Assembly (NCBI GenBank): GCA_014338005.1
Contig: QUBZ01000011.1
Coordinates: 1 to 64,000, forward strand
Length of the DNA: 64,000 nucleotides
Source: Chloroflexota bacterium
Lineage (GTDB): Bacteria > Chloroflexota > Anaerolineae > Aggregatilineales > Phototrophicaceae
Direction of reading: 5' to 3'
A program made the translations under genes and the position numbers. This document shows, piece after piece, positions 1 through 7,746 of the stretch; the stretch's first letter is position 1; every line of letters starts with the position of its first letter. The notes under the pieces were generated by a model, which was given only the letters and a program-made list of their open reading frames with translations, did no database searches and had not been told where the DNA came from.

Positions 1-139
1 ACAACTGGGAACTGATCCTCAACCAGCTCGCCATTCGCTTTGAAGGCAGAATACCGCTTTGAAGGACAGGTCATTTACACCAAAGTCTTGACAGACCTTA
101 TGGGCCAAACTATTTTTCGGTCATTCAGCCTGTTCTAAA
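1..139 (+). other. Possible tail of an upstream gene, cut by the window edge and perhaps frameshifted
   Basis: A short open stretch enters at the left edge and reads NWELILNQLAIRFEG before a stop at about 60-62. A second frame, open from about 16, continues with FEGQVIYTKVLTDL and stops at 137-139. The string cgctttgaagg occurs twice (38-48 and 55-65), so a small duplication may have shifted the frame. The first 13 bases of this stretch (caactgggaactg) also occur at 1278-1290 in the next gene, so this may be the end of another paralogue of the WD40 genes. From 140 to 255 nothing coding is seen. Confidence 0.3.
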
Positions 140-255
140 TTACGAAATCAATGAAACCACCCATGAAATCGTAGGATATACCTGGAGTGCTAGGGTATAT
201 CAACGCAGCCAAAACATGGATCATTTTCCTCGCTATAGATAATGGAGATTATTTG

Positions 256-1446
256 ATGTTGGCTAAACTGATGAAACAAGCTCGCTTGCTCATAATTTTG
301 ATTTGGGGGCTGGTATTCGGTATTGGAGTTGATAGCCATTTACTGGCTCAGAGTGAAACCGCCTATAGTATAACCTGGAATCATAGCGGAACTAAACTTG
401 CAGTGGGCTACAACACAGGTCAAGTTCAAATACTTGACACAGCCAGCGGTCAGGTACAGCAAACCTTCCAATTTCCCGGTGTGCCAGTGGATGTCGAGTG
501 GAGTCCCACTGACCCCCATATCCTCGCTGTTACGGCGACTGACCCTGGTCGCGTTCAGTTTGTTGTACAAGTCCTCAATGTTGCCACTAACCAAACCATC
601 ATGATGGTGGAGGGAGCAGAAACAATAGATTCAATTGCCTGGAGTCCTGATGGTAACTACTTGGCAGGCGCTAAGGGTTTTCTTGCTTCCGGTTTTGGAA
701 TTCGATATATCTCAATCTGGCAGGTTAGTACGGGCGTTGAGATAAAAATTATACCGTTTAAGGAAGAGGATGTTACCTCTATTGCCTGGAGTCCCGATGG
801 TGGTCGTATCGCTGGTGGGTCTACCGACATGAATATCACCATCTGGGACGTGAATACCGGGAATCCCATACGCACTCTGGCCGGCCATAATGATGTCGTT
901 TGGGCTGTTGCCTGGAGTCCTGATGGTAGTAAGATTGCAAGTTCAAGCGGTGTTTTCGATAGAGCAGTTCGTATCTGGGATGCTGCGACAGGGCAGAACA
1001 TCGTAACGTTTACTAATTTTATAGTGAGTGATTTGTCATGGAGTTCCAATAATCGATATATTGTAGCCGCTGGGACTGATGATTGGATACCCATTTGGGA
1101 TGTAAACGCAGGGCAACTTCTCGATACGATTAACAGCGATAGACCGATAAGAACAGTTGCCTGGAGTCCTGATGGTGCCAAGATAGCTTATGCCAGGGAA
1201 GGAACTGACTCAGTAACCATCATCCCTGCCCCTACTACCATTTCATCCCCCATCCTCTTCGCCAGCAGCCGCGACGGCAACTGGGAACTGTACACCGTGC
1301 AGCCCGACGGCAGCAGCCCCACCCGCCTCACCAACCACCCCGCCACCGATACCGCGCCCGCCTGGTCGCCCGACCGCAGCCAGATCGCCTTCACCTCGGA
1401 GCGCGACGGCAGTAAGGACATCTACACCATGAACGCCGATTGGTAG
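256..1446 (+). CDS. Secreted WD40 beta-propeller protein with a TolB/PD40-like tail
   Basis: The start is placed at the ATG at 256 (MLAKLMKQ) because GGAG lies 8 bases upstream and a hydrophobic signal segment follows; an ATG at 187 adds 23 unlikely residues. The mature protein is a run of WD40-type blades marked by repeated AWSPDG followed by a W-D dipeptide. About seven blades are expected for such a propeller. The last 60 or so residues change style to the PD40/TolB kind (ILFASSRDGNWELY, AWSPDRSQIAF). The propeller part is AT-rich and the tail is strongly GC-rich, so the gene looks like a mosaic. A paralogue follows after a short gap. Function is not assigned; these propellers usually bind other proteins, here outside the cytoplasm. 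There is no enzymatic motif. Confidence 0.85.
   Translation: MLAKLMKQARLLIILIWGLVFGIGVDSHLLAQSETAYSITWNHSGTKLAVGYNTGQVQILDTASGQVQQTFQFPGVPVDVEWSPTDPHILAVTATDPGRVQFVVQVLNVATNQTIMMVEGAETIDSIAWSPDGNYLAGAKGFLASGFGIRYISIWQVSTGVEIKIIPFKEEDVTSIAWSPDGGRIAGGSTDMNITIWDVNTGNPIRTLAGHNDVVWAVAWSPDGSKIASSSGVFDRAVRIWDAATGQNIVTFTNFIVSDLSWSSNNRYIVAAGTDDWIPIWDVNAGQLLDTINSDRPIRTVAWSPDGAKIAYAREGTDSVTIIPAPTTISSPILFASSRDGNWELYTVQPDGSSPTRLTNHPATDTAPAWSPDRSQIAFTSERDGSKDIYTMNADW
1216..1267 (+). repeat. 52-bp direct repeat, copy 1 (partner 2390-2441)
   Basis: This stretch encodes the boundary between WD40 propeller and TolB-like tail. It matches 2390-2441 in the next gene at 48 of 52 positions, much more closely than the surrounding parts of the two genes resemble each other. 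It coincides with the composition change in both genes and is a likely recombination or gene-conversion joint. Confidence 0.7.
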
Positions 1447-1468
1447 TTATATGGAAGGACAATCAATC

Positions 1469-2500
1469 ATGAAAACTAAACTACTGATATATATTCTCAT
1501 TTCTCTGATGCTTGGACAGCTAACAGTAGTCAATGCTCAGGAAGTAGACATACCTGATGACAGTGTCTGGTCACTGGCTTGGAGTCCAGATAGTACACAT
1601 ATTGCCGCTGCGCGTTACAATGGTATTGTTGAGATTCAATCTGCCTTGACAGGTCTTGTTGAAAAGACTTTACAAAGTGGATTCATATCCCAAATTACTG
1701 CGGTAGCCTGGAGTCCAGATGGAACGCGAATTGCCGGTTCTAATGAGTTAAAATCGGTCTTTCTCTGGGATACTAATACTGGACTACTCATCAGAACCTT
1801 GCAGGGTCAAATTACTGATCATATCACCAATTTGGCTTGGAGTTCAGATAGCACTTTTATAGCAGGCGTTAGCCAATTTGATGGAAAATTGCAGATATGG
1901 AATGCAGATACAGGCCAACTTCTAATTGATGAATGGGCGGGATATTTAGAAGGGCTTGATTGGATTGATACGAGGATAATATCTGCTGTCGCAAGTGGTG
2001 TTGTGCTATTCGATTCTAATACTGGAGAATACATAAAAGATATTGGGTTACAAAATGTCTACATTGACTCGGTAGCATGGAGTCCAGATGGTAATCGGGT
2101 AGTTAGCGGCGGGATGGATGGCGTTGTACGTATCTGGGATGCTAATGCAAGCCAAGAAATTCTTGTGTTATCTGGGCATACGTTACCGGTTCCCTCTGTT
2201 GATTGGTCTCCCGACGGCAGTAGTGTAGTTAGCGCAAGTCTGGACGGCACGGTGCTGATCTGGAATTCAACGACCGGACAGCTTATCAAAACAATACAAG
2301 TGGGCGCGCCTTTACTCAGTGTTAAATTCAGCCCCAACGGGAACCAACTCGCCTACTCAGGAGATGTAGTCGGGGTAGGTGAAACAGTCACCATCATCCC
2401 TGCCCCCACGACCGTTTCATCCCTCATCCTCTTCGCCAGCACCGACGATTTTCTGCTGTACATTGATGGCCGGGATGCCGACTTCCGCCCCAAGTTCTGA
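1469..2500 (+). CDS. Secreted WD40 beta-propeller protein, paralogue with a shortened tail
   Basis: The start is the ATG at 1469 (MKTKLLIY) with GGAAGG about 10 bases upstream and a clear signal peptide ending near VNAQ; an in-frame ATG at 1451 lacks these. Repeated AWSPDG / W-D blades cover most of the protein. It begins 22 bases after the previous gene, is AT-rich like that gene's propeller part, and probably shares its transcript. After a 52-bp segment shared with the first gene (2390-2441) the frame runs only 20 further residues, where the first gene has a longer TolB-like tail, so this copy looks truncated or recombined at its end. The role is presumably a secreted scaffold; no partner can be named. 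Confidence 0.82.
   Translation: MKTKLLIYILISLMLGQLTVVNAQEVDIPDDSVWSLAWSPDSTHIAAARYNGIVEIQSALTGLVEKTLQSGFISQITAVAWSPDGTRIAGSNELKSVFLWDTNTGLLIRTLQGQITDHITNLAWSSDSTFIAGVSQFDGKLQIWNADTGQLLIDEWAGYLEGLDWIDTRIISAVASGVVLFDSNTGEYIKDIGLQNVYIDSVAWSPDGNRVVSGGMDGVVRIWDANASQEILVLSGHTLPVPSVDWSPDGSSVVSASLDGTVLIWNSTTGQLIKTIQVGAPLLSVKFSPNGNQLAYSGDVVGVGETVTIIPAPTTVSSLILFASTDDFLLYIDGRDADFRPKF
2390..2441 (+). repeat. 52-bp direct repeat, copy 2 (partner 1216-1267)
   Basis: Second copy of the segment at the propeller-tail boundary, 48 of 52 bases identical. Downstream of it the two genes are no longer similar. Confidence 0.7.
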
Positions 2501-2575
2501 ACATACAATCGGGACACTATACAGGCTCGCCCCTGCGACATTCGCGTATGGCTAATGACCAGAGACGAACGACTA

Positions 2576-3169
2576 ATGACTAACCGCCTCATCATCGGCA
2601 TTTCCGGCGCGTCCGGCGTCATCTACGGCATACGGCTGCTGGAAACGCTGGCGCTGGACAAAACCATCGAAACGCACCTGGTACTCAGCCCGGCGGCGCG
2701 CGCCACCATCACGCAGGAAACGGCGTGGAACGTGCGCGACGTGGAAAAACTGGCCGACGTGGCGCATAAACCCGGCGACATCGGTGCCAGCATTGCCAGC
2801 GGCTCGTTTGCCACGCTGGGTATGATCGTCGCGCCGTGCAGCATCAAAACGCTGTCGGCCATCGCCAACAGCTACTCGGCGGATCTGATGAGCCGCGCCG
2901 CCGATGTGCAGTTGAAGGAAGGCCGCCCGGTGCTGCTGCTGGTGCGGGAAACGCCGCTGCACATCGGCCACCTGCGGCTGATGATGCAGGCCGCCGAAAA
3001 TGGCGCGATCATCATGCCTCCCGTTCCCGCTTTCTACGGCAGTCCGCAGACGGTGGATGATCTGGTGAACGGCACGGTCGGGCGTGCGCTGGCGCGCATC
3101 GGCATCCACAATACCCTGTATTTTGAGTGGCTCGGTATGAACGGCAAGGCCAACCCGCCGGAAGAATAA
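2576..3169 (+). CDS. ubiX: Flavin prenyltransferase, UbiX/Pad1 family
   Basis: The N-terminal flavodoxin-like motif IIGISGASGVIYGIRLL is the hallmark of the UbiX family, and the 197-residue length fits. Other family signatures are MIVAPCSIKTLSAIA and the near-C-terminal PAFYGSPQTVDDLV. UbiX makes prenylated FMN, the cofactor of UbiD-type decarboxylases, from FMN and dimethylallyl phosphate in the cytoplasm. The start is taken at 2576 so that the Rossmann strand begins at residue 4; an ATG at 2555 would add seven residues (MTRDERL) that look like translated intergenic repeat. No strong ribosome-binding site is visible. No UbiD partner is in the window. The PPOX-like flavoprotein follows after 47 bases and may be co-transcribed. 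Confidence 0.9.
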   Translation: MTNRLIIGISGASGVIYGIRLLETLALDKTIETHLVLSPAARATITQETAWNVRDVEKLADVAHKPGDIGASIASGSFATLGMIVAPCSIKTLSAIANSYSADLMSRAADVQLKEGRPVLLLVRETPLHIGHLRLMMQAAENGAIIMPPVPAFYGSPQTVDDLVNGTVGRALARIGIHNTLYFEWLGMNGKANPPEE

Positions 3170-3216
3170 AACTAATCACTATAAAAATGGCGGTTCGATT
3201 CTTAAAGGCTAAATCC

Positions 3217-3660
3217 ATGACCGACACCCGCGAGGCAGTGCGCGCCTTTCTGGAAAGCCAGTCCACGCTGGCGCTGGCGACCGTGAACGCGGCAGGGCAG
3301 GCTGAAGTCACGCCGCTGTTTTACGTTTCCGACGAGGCATTTAACCTGTGCTGGCTGTCATCGCCGGACAGCCGCCACAGCCTGAACCTAGCCACCCACC
3401 CGCGCGTGGCCGCCGCGATTTATCCGGCGGTATGGAACTGGCAGGACATTCGCGGCCTGCAAATCGAGGGTGAAGCGGCTGCCGTCGGCGATGAGGTCAA
3501 ACGCCGGCAAATTCTGGCGCGTTATCTGGAAAAATTTCCCCTGCCGGCTGCTTTTACACAGCAGATTAACGCCAGCGTGCTGTACATGCTAAAACCACAC
3601 TGGATGCGCTGGCTGGACAACGGCGTCCGGTTTGGGTACAAGGCCGAGATTAACCTATGA
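3217..3660 (+). CDS. Pyridoxamine 5'-phosphate oxidase-fold (PPOX/split-barrel) flavoprotein
   Basis: The protein of 147 residues has the split-barrel pattern of the PPOX superfamily: TLALATVNAAGQAEVTPLFY at the first strands, then LCWLSSPDSRHSLNL and the VAAAIYP / IRGLQIEGEA strands. Members bind FMN, F420 or heme and typically reduce small molecules; the substrate cannot be told from sequence. The start at 3217 (MTDTREAV) aligns with the family; an in-frame ATG at 3187 would add ten residues. It lies 47 bases after the UbiX-type gene on the same strand, which fits a flavin-related pair, but this is only context. Confidence 0.82.
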   Translation: MTDTREAVRAFLESQSTLALATVNAAGQAEVTPLFYVSDEAFNLCWLSSPDSRHSLNLATHPRVAAAIYPAVWNWQDIRGLQIEGEAAAVGDEVKRRQILARYLEKFPLPAAFTQQINASVLYMLKPHWMRWLDNGVRFGYKAEINL

Positions 3661-3669
3661 CACTCGGCA

Positions 3670-4643
3670 CTACTTCTCCAGCAGCCACAGCGCCACCGAA
3701 GCATTAGCTTCATTTTCACCAGGGCGCGGGTAGACCGCGATCAGAGCCGCCCGCGCGTCCAGGGTGTTCACAGCTACACTGATGAGCGGCGCGCCGTCCA
3801 CCAGCGTATAAACCGCGCCGCGTTCGTTTAAAGCCGCTTCGATCTGGGGCAGGCCGGGCGCATCGGCGCAGGTCAGTTTGTGGGCAGAGGCAGCGTAAAA
3901 ATTGGCGCGGCGGCAGCTGTCGGGGAACACACTGCCGATAACCGACAGATCAGCACGCGCCAGCGTCGAGGGAAATGACTCTACGGCTTCGCGCAGGCCG
4001 TAGCCGGCGCTGTGGGAGGTGATGTGCTGGCAGCGCACATCCTCCGGCAGGGGCAGGGCAGCGGGGTCGGTATAAGCTGTTAAAACAAAGGGTATAAAAA
4101 CGAGCATCAGAGCTGCCAGCGCGGCGCTGGCGGCCAGATAACGCGCCTGCTCACCCCTAAAACGGCGAACGCCTGCCCCCAGTCCCACGCTGGCCCGCTC
4201 CGGGACGCGCACAGCGCCAGCCAGACGGCGACCACGACCAGCGCGCCCGCCTCGGCATCGCTAAAGGCCAGCCGTTCGTAAAAAAACAGATACGGCGACA
4301 TGATCCACAGCCCCCCGGCCAGCAGCGCCCCGGCAGCCCCGGACAGGCGTTTTGCCAGCGCGCAGCCGGCGGCCAGCCCGATCATACTCACGAACAGGGT
4401 AGCGATGCGCCCGGCAAAAACCGGCGCGTTTTGTGGATAAAAAGCGGCTATCAGCCAGTGATTGATGATTTTGCCATCGCTGATGGCCCAGAAAGGATGG
4501 CCGTTCCAGACTTCTACCGCCCGCGTCAGATGCAGCCCTTCGTCGTTGTGCAGCGGCAGGGCTTCCAACGCCAGCAGACGAGTTCCCCATAAAATTAGCA
4601 GCAGGAGGAGAAAATTACTTCGGGGCATGAATAGAAGCGGCAA
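3670..4643 (-). pseudogene. Broken membrane glycosyltransferase of the GT39/ArnT (PMT) type
   Basis: The N-terminal half (4643 down to about 4110) begins with a membrane helix and then LHNDEGLHLTRA, the acidic first-loop motif of dolichyl-phosphate-mannose/ArnT-type transferases, followed by more hydrophobic helices. A second frame (4212 down to 3670) carries another membrane helix and a soluble C-terminal domain ending ASVALWLLEK. The two frames overlap by about 100 bases and together give roughly 320 residues, whereas this family usually has 450-600 with 8-13 helices. The central helices are therefore missing and the reading frame shifts at the joint, most simply an internal deletion. A sequencing error could explain a frameshift but not the lost middle. 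Intact relatives transfer sugars from polyprenyl phosphate to proteins or lipids at the membrane. Confidence 0.7.
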
Positions 4644-4701
4644 AGCAAAATGACAGGCCCACAGGAGAGAGGAAACCTCCTACGATCACGCCGAAACCGA
4701 T

Positions 4702-4962
4702 CTAAATATCCCCTTCTTCGACTTCAACGCTGCGCCCGCTGTCCTTGTGCCGGTAGGTGATGCGCCCGCGTTTTGGGTCGTACATGCTCATCTCGACCTT
4801 AACCCGGTCGCCCAACAGGATGCGGATGTAATATTTCCGCATTTTGCCGGAAAGATAAGCCAGTATGCGGTGGCCGTTATCCAGTTCCACCAGGAACTGC
4901 GTATTCGGCAGCGCCTCCACGACCGTACCTTCCACTTCGATTTTGTCATCCCTTTTTTTCAT
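4702..4962 (-). CDS. infA: Translation initiation factor IF-1
   Basis: The 86-residue protein is a single S1-type OB fold with the IF-1 signature: [20 protein letters not shown], then [20 protein letters not shown] and RGRITYR. IF-1 sits in the ribosomal A site during initiation. It has about 14 more residues than the usual 72, as a charged C-terminal tail ([12 protein letters not shown]). The start has a strong AGGAGGGG site immediately upstream. It is the third gene of a minus-strand set after the S1-like and bS21 genes. infA usually lies in the spc/alpha ribosomal operon; whether this is the only copy in the genome cannot be told here. Confidence 0.93.
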   Translation of the reverse strand: MKKRDDKIEVEGTVVEALPNTQFLVELDNGHRILAYLSGKMRKYYIRILLGDRVKVEMSMYDPKRGRITYRHKDSGRSVEVEEGDI

Positions 4963-4995
4963 ACCCCTCCTGGTGGGTTAATTAAAAGAAACAAG

Positions 4996-5017
4996 CCGCT
5001 GCCGCGAACAGCAGCGG
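4996..5017 (-). terminator. Hairpin between the bS21 and IF-1 genes, terminator-like
   Basis: On the minus strand CCGCTGC and GCAGCGG pair perfectly around an 8-base loop, followed by a T-rich run (cttgtttctttt). It may be a partial terminator or an mRNA processing hairpin that sets IF-1 levels below those of the upstream genes. Confidence 0.5.
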
Positions 5018-5050
5018 TTTACACGGTCATCCGCTTACCTTCCCGTCGGA

Positions 5051-5251
5051 CTAGCGCCCATACGTCTTGCGTTGACGGCGACGCGCCCGGCGGATCGCTT
5101 TTTTCTTCTCGATCCGGCGCAGTTCGCTTTTGGAAATGTGCCAACGCTTCCGGCGCACCGTGCTTAGCACACCGCTATTGGTCACACGCTTGCGGAAACG
5201 CCGCAGCAGCGATTCCTGCGATTCATTCGGCTTTAGCGAGACAAAAGCCAT
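5051..5251 (-). CDS. rpsU: Small ribosomal subunit protein bS21
   Basis: The 66-residue, very basic protein shows the bS21 pattern: VSLKPNESQESLLRRFRKR, then GVLSTVRRKRWHISKSEL and an Arg/Lys-rich tail (IRRARRRQRK). bS21 binds the 30S platform next to the anti-Shine-Dalgarno end of 16S rRNA and takes part in initiation. A long AAGGAGGAGG site precedes the start by 11 bases. It lies 93 bases after the S1-like gene and 88 bases before IF-1 on the same strand. Confidence 0.95.
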   Translation of the reverse strand: MAFVSLKPNESQESLLRRFRKRVTNSGVLSTVRRKRWHISKSELRRIEKKKAIRRARRRQRKTYGR

Positions 5252-5304
5252 ATGGTGTTTAGCCTCCTCCTTTCCTCAAAACTCCATCTCGAACGATGGC
5301 TAAT

Positions 5305-5329
5305 CGGGGCGCAGGATACTTACGCCCCG
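5305..5329 (-). promoter_or_regulatory. Intercistronic hairpin between the S1-like and bS21 genes
   Basis: CGGGGCG at 5305-5311 pairs with CGCCCCG at 5323-5329, giving a 7-bp GC stem with an 11-base loop. No U-run follows on the minus strand, so it is more likely a processing or stabilising element, or a site of ribosomal-protein control, than a terminator. Confidence 0.4.
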
Positions 5330-5344
5330 TCGTCAGCTTTAGCT

Positions 5345-6586
5345 TTAGACAACGCTGGCCTGATTTTCCGCCAATTGTACAGAATCAGCCTCGTTTATGC
5401 TACTGTCATCTTCGGGCAGTTCGACCTCTACCGATTCTGTTTCCGAGGTGACGTGGCGCTCCTGCCAGCGTTGTTTTTCTTCGTCGGTGACATCTTTCAA
5501 ACTCAAACCCAAACGCTGGCGGTCGGGTTCGATGCTGATGACCCGGAGCAGCAGTTTTTGGCCTTCGTATAACATCACGCTGGGGTCGGCAGGGGGCGGC
5601 TCGGCGATCTGGCTGGCGTGCAGCAGGGCTTCGATGCCCGGCTCCAGGCTGATGAACGCGCCGAACTGCGCCACGCGCGAAACCGTGCCTTCAACCAACT
5701 GGCCGACATGGTACAGTTCTTCTGCCGCCGCCCAGGGGTTCTTTTGCATCCGTTTTAAACTCAGGCCGATGCGTTTGCCTTCGGCGTCGAGCCGCAGGAC
5801 ATACACTTCCACCTCGTCGCCGACATTCAGCACTTCGCGCGGGTGTTTGACGCGATGCCAGGCCAGCTCGGAAATGTGGATCAGGCCGTCCGCGCCGCCC
5901 AGGTCTACAAACGCGCCAAAATCGCGCAGGCCGCTGACGACACCCTTGCGAACCTCGCCCTCTTTCAATTCGTCCAGCAGCAGTTCCTTACGCGCCTCGC
6001 GGCGGCCACGCTGGGCATCGCGCTGGCTAAAAACCAGCCGGCGGCGTTTGCGGTTGACCTCAATCACTTTAACCGTGATCTTGCGACCCAACAGCTTCGC
6101 CATATGGTCTTTACGTTCGTCCTCGTTGATGCCGCGCGGCAGGTCTACCACATGGCTGGCTGGGACGAAACCGCGCAGGTTGCCGAAGGGGACGATCAGG
6201 CCGCCCCGGTTGACATCCGAGACGATGCCTTCCCACAGCTCCTCGCCGTTCATCAGGGCTTCGGCGCGTTTCCAGTCCTCGCTCTGCTGCGCCTGCGAAA
6301 CCGAAAGCACCAGATTACCTTCGTCGTCTTCGGAGCGAATGATGATGACTTCGATTTCATTGCCAACCTGGTAGGCGCTCGGATTCAGCCCCAGCCGTTC
6401 AATATCTTTGCGCGGCACGATTCCATCCCGCTTCATCGCGCCAATATCCACGATCAAGCCCTGGTTATCCACCGCTAAAATTGTTCCGGTGACAATATCA
6501 CCGCGCTCCGGCTCCTCGACAAACGACGCTTCTAACAGCGCCGCGAAATCCATGTCGTCCGCCAGAGATGAAGGATTGAGATGCAT
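5345..6586 (-). CDS. rpsA: Ribosomal protein S1-like protein with four S1 domains
   Basis: Four S1/OB repeats are visible in the 413-residue protein at about residues 30-100, 115-185, 200-270 and 285-355, each starting with a G-x-(V/I)-x-G strand; the third (GVVSGLRDFGAFVDLGGADGLIHISEL) is the most canonical. An acidic C-terminal tail follows. Proteins of this kind bring mRNA to the 30S subunit; E. coli S1 has six repeats, but four-repeat versions are common elsewhere. The start is the ATG at 6586 (MHLNPSS) with GGGGGAA seven bases upstream; a TTG at 6601 would overlap that site. A consensus promoter lies at 6766-6794, leaving a leader of about 170 bases. It heads the set with bS21 and IF-1. 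Confidence 0.9.
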   Translation of the reverse strand: MHLNPSSLADDMDFAALLEASFVEEPERGDIVTGTILAVDNQGLIVDIGAMKRDGIVPRKDIERLGLNPSAYQVGNEIEVIIIRSEDDEGNLVLSVSQAQQSEDWKRAEALMNGEELWEGIVSDVNRGGLIVPFGNLRGFVPASHVVDLPRGINEDERKDHMAKLLGRKITVKVIEVNRKRRRLVFSQRDAQRGRREARKELLLDELKEGEVRKGVVSGLRDFGAFVDLGGADGLIHISELAWHRVKHPREVLNVGDEVEVYVLRLDAEGKRIGLSLKRMQKNPWAAAEELYHVGQLVEGTVSRVAQFGAFISLEPGIEALLHASQIAEPPPADPSVMLYEGQKLLLRVISIEPDRQRLGLSLKDVTDEEKQRWQERHVTSETESVEVELPEDDSSINEADSVQLAENQASVV

Positions 6587-6634
6587 CGAGAGTTCCCCCA
6601 AAATTTTTATTTTGGCCTCTGGGAGCAGGGCGCG

Positions 6635-6670
6635 AAAAAACCCGGCAAGCCAGTTTATCCCCGGCTACCG
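6635..6670 (-). promoter_or_regulatory. Possible attenuator hairpin in the S1-gene leader
   Basis: On the minus strand an imperfect stem (CGG-t-AGCC pairing with GGCT-tg-CCG) is followed directly by GTTTTTTC. The arrangement is terminator-like and lies inside the long leader between the promoter and the S1 start. The stem is short and bulged, so this is tentative. Confidence 0.3.
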
Positions 6671-6765
6671 AGTGGTTGGCAGGTGCGTGATGAAAAACAG
6701 CGCAGGTTCAATCGCAGCGCAGCCGTAGAAGCCGCGTACTGCCCTTCCCTATAGACCGAATGGGG

Positions 6766-6794
6766 ATTATACTTGTTTGAAATTTGTTTGTCAA
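6766..6794 (-). promoter_or_regulatory. Consensus sigma-70 promoter for the S1-bS21-IF-1 genes
   Basis: Read on the minus strand, a perfect TTGACA (6794-6789) and a perfect TATAAT (6771-6766) are separated by exactly 17 bases. Such an exact match is rare by chance and fits strong expression of translation genes. Confidence 0.85.
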
Positions 6795-6870
6795 CGATTT
6801 CCGCGCGGCACGCCGGCCTGTGGATTCTGATTGACGGCGGCGTGTGAAACTGCTAAACTACAGGGTAAAT

Positions 6871-6945
6871 GGGGCAGTGGCCCAATTGGCAGGAGGCAAC
6901 TGACTTAAAATCAGTAAGGTTGTGGGTTCGAATCCCACCTGCCCC
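6871..6945 (+). tRNA. tRNA with anticodon UAA (Leu codon UUA) and a short variable loop
   Basis: A cloverleaf folds from the sequence: acceptor GGGGCAG with CTGCCCC; D arm with GCC/GGC and GG in the loop; anticodon stem ACTGA/TCAGT with the 7-base loop CTTAAAA, so the anticodon is TAA; variable loop of six bases; T arm GTGGG/CCCAC with TTCGAAT. The base after the acceptor is A and CCA is not encoded. Bacterial leucine tRNAs normally have a long variable arm (class II), which this one lacks. It may be a real but atypical leucine tRNA, a tRNA charged with another amino acid, or a decayed copy; the perfect acceptor, anticodon and T stems argue against decay. Confidence 0.88.
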
Positions 6946-6978
6946 AAGTTTCCATAACCAGGCATATACGAATCATCG

Positions 6979-7020
6979 GGGAACGGTAACGTATAATAAA
7001 AACGTTCCCGTTCCTTTTTT
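6979..7020 (+). terminator. Rho-independent terminator after the tRNA
   Basis: GGAACGGTAACG (6980-6991) pairs with CGTTCCCGTTCC (7003-7014) with one mismatch in 12, around an 11-base AT loop, and is followed by six T. It ends the tRNA transcript. Confidence 0.85.
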
Positions 7021-7034
7021 CATTACAATAAACA

Positions 7035-7123
7035 GGCTTTAGCCCGCGAAAGCCGCGTGGTCAAAGCTTTGACCACAGCCGCCAGGGAGTCGGCTAAAGC
7101 CCAGAGTGGCAGTCTAGACTGCT
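7035..7123. repeat. Nested palindromic intergenic repeats
   Basis: Three inverted repeats lie together in non-coding DNA. GGCTTTAGCC (7035-7044) and GGCTAAAGCC (7092-7101) flank a perfect 20-bp palindrome, GTGGTCAAAGCTTTGACCAC (7057-7076). A third, GGCAGTCTAGACTGCT (7108-7123), follows. The whole could fold into one long branched hairpin, like a REP or MITE-type element. The rest of the interval from 7124 to 7237 shows nothing coding. Confidence 0.65.
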
Positions 7124-7237
7124 ACCCAGTCTGTCTCAGTATTTGGCTTCACCCTGATTGCCAGTTAGCCGGTGCGTGTTTTCGGCACGCGGGAACGCCT
7201 CGTCCCGACCGGTGATTTCAGGCTCCCGGCGGAGAGA

Positions 7238-7690
7238 TCAGTCCTCACTCACTGCTTTCTTCACGAGCGCAGCGATCTTCTCTTCTTCGGCGGCAGTCAG
7301 CTCCTTCAGCGCGAAGGCGGTCGGCCACATGGCACCATCGTCGAGGTTCGCTGTGTCGTTGAAGCCGAATGATGCATACCTCGTCTGGAACTTGTCTGCG
7401 CTTTGGAAGAAGCAGACGACCTTGCCGTCCCTGGCATACGCGGGCATTCCGTACCAGGTTTTCGGCGAAAGAACTGGTGCGTTGGCTTTGACGATCTCAT
7501 GCAGCCGCATGGCGATGGTGCGATCCGGTTCAGGCATCTCGGCAATCTTCGCCAGCACGTCACGTTCTCCTTGCGCCTTATCTTTGTTCGCGCGCGCTTC
7601 CGCCTTCAGCTCTTTGGCGCGTTCCTTCATAGCGGCCTGTTCCGCATCCGTGAATCCCTGGGACTTCTGCGTGTTCTTCTTTAGGCTCAT
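7238..7690 (-). CDS. DUF1801-family (YdhG-like) protein
   Basis: After a lysine- and glutamate-rich helical N-terminus (residues 1-50), residues about 60-145 match the DUF1801/YdhG pattern: [45 protein letters not shown], and a C-terminal W-P-x-A-F-x-L-K-E-L-T segment. This small fold occurs in YdhG/YjdI-type and iron-chaperone-like proteins; no reaction is established. The GAGGAGG site lies seven bases before the ATG. The gene stands alone between repeats and the AraC remnant, which reads in the same direction. Confidence 0.75.
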   Translation of the reverse strand: MSLKKNTQKSQGFTDAEQAAMKERAKELKAEARANKDKAQGERDVLAKIAEMPEPDRTIAMRLHEIVKANAPVLSPKTWYGMPAYARDGKVVCFFQSADKFQTRYASFGFNDTANLDDGAMWPTAFALKELTAAEEEKIAALVKKAVSED

Positions 7691-7746
7691 ACAAACCTCC
7701 TCATACTGACTCGGATTGGAAACCTTAGCCCCAACGCTGTGTGCAG

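Noticed and set aside
6871-7690. Integration of a mobile element at the tRNA gene
   Set aside because: No integrase and no repeated 3' tRNA end was found downstream; the following genes look ordinary.
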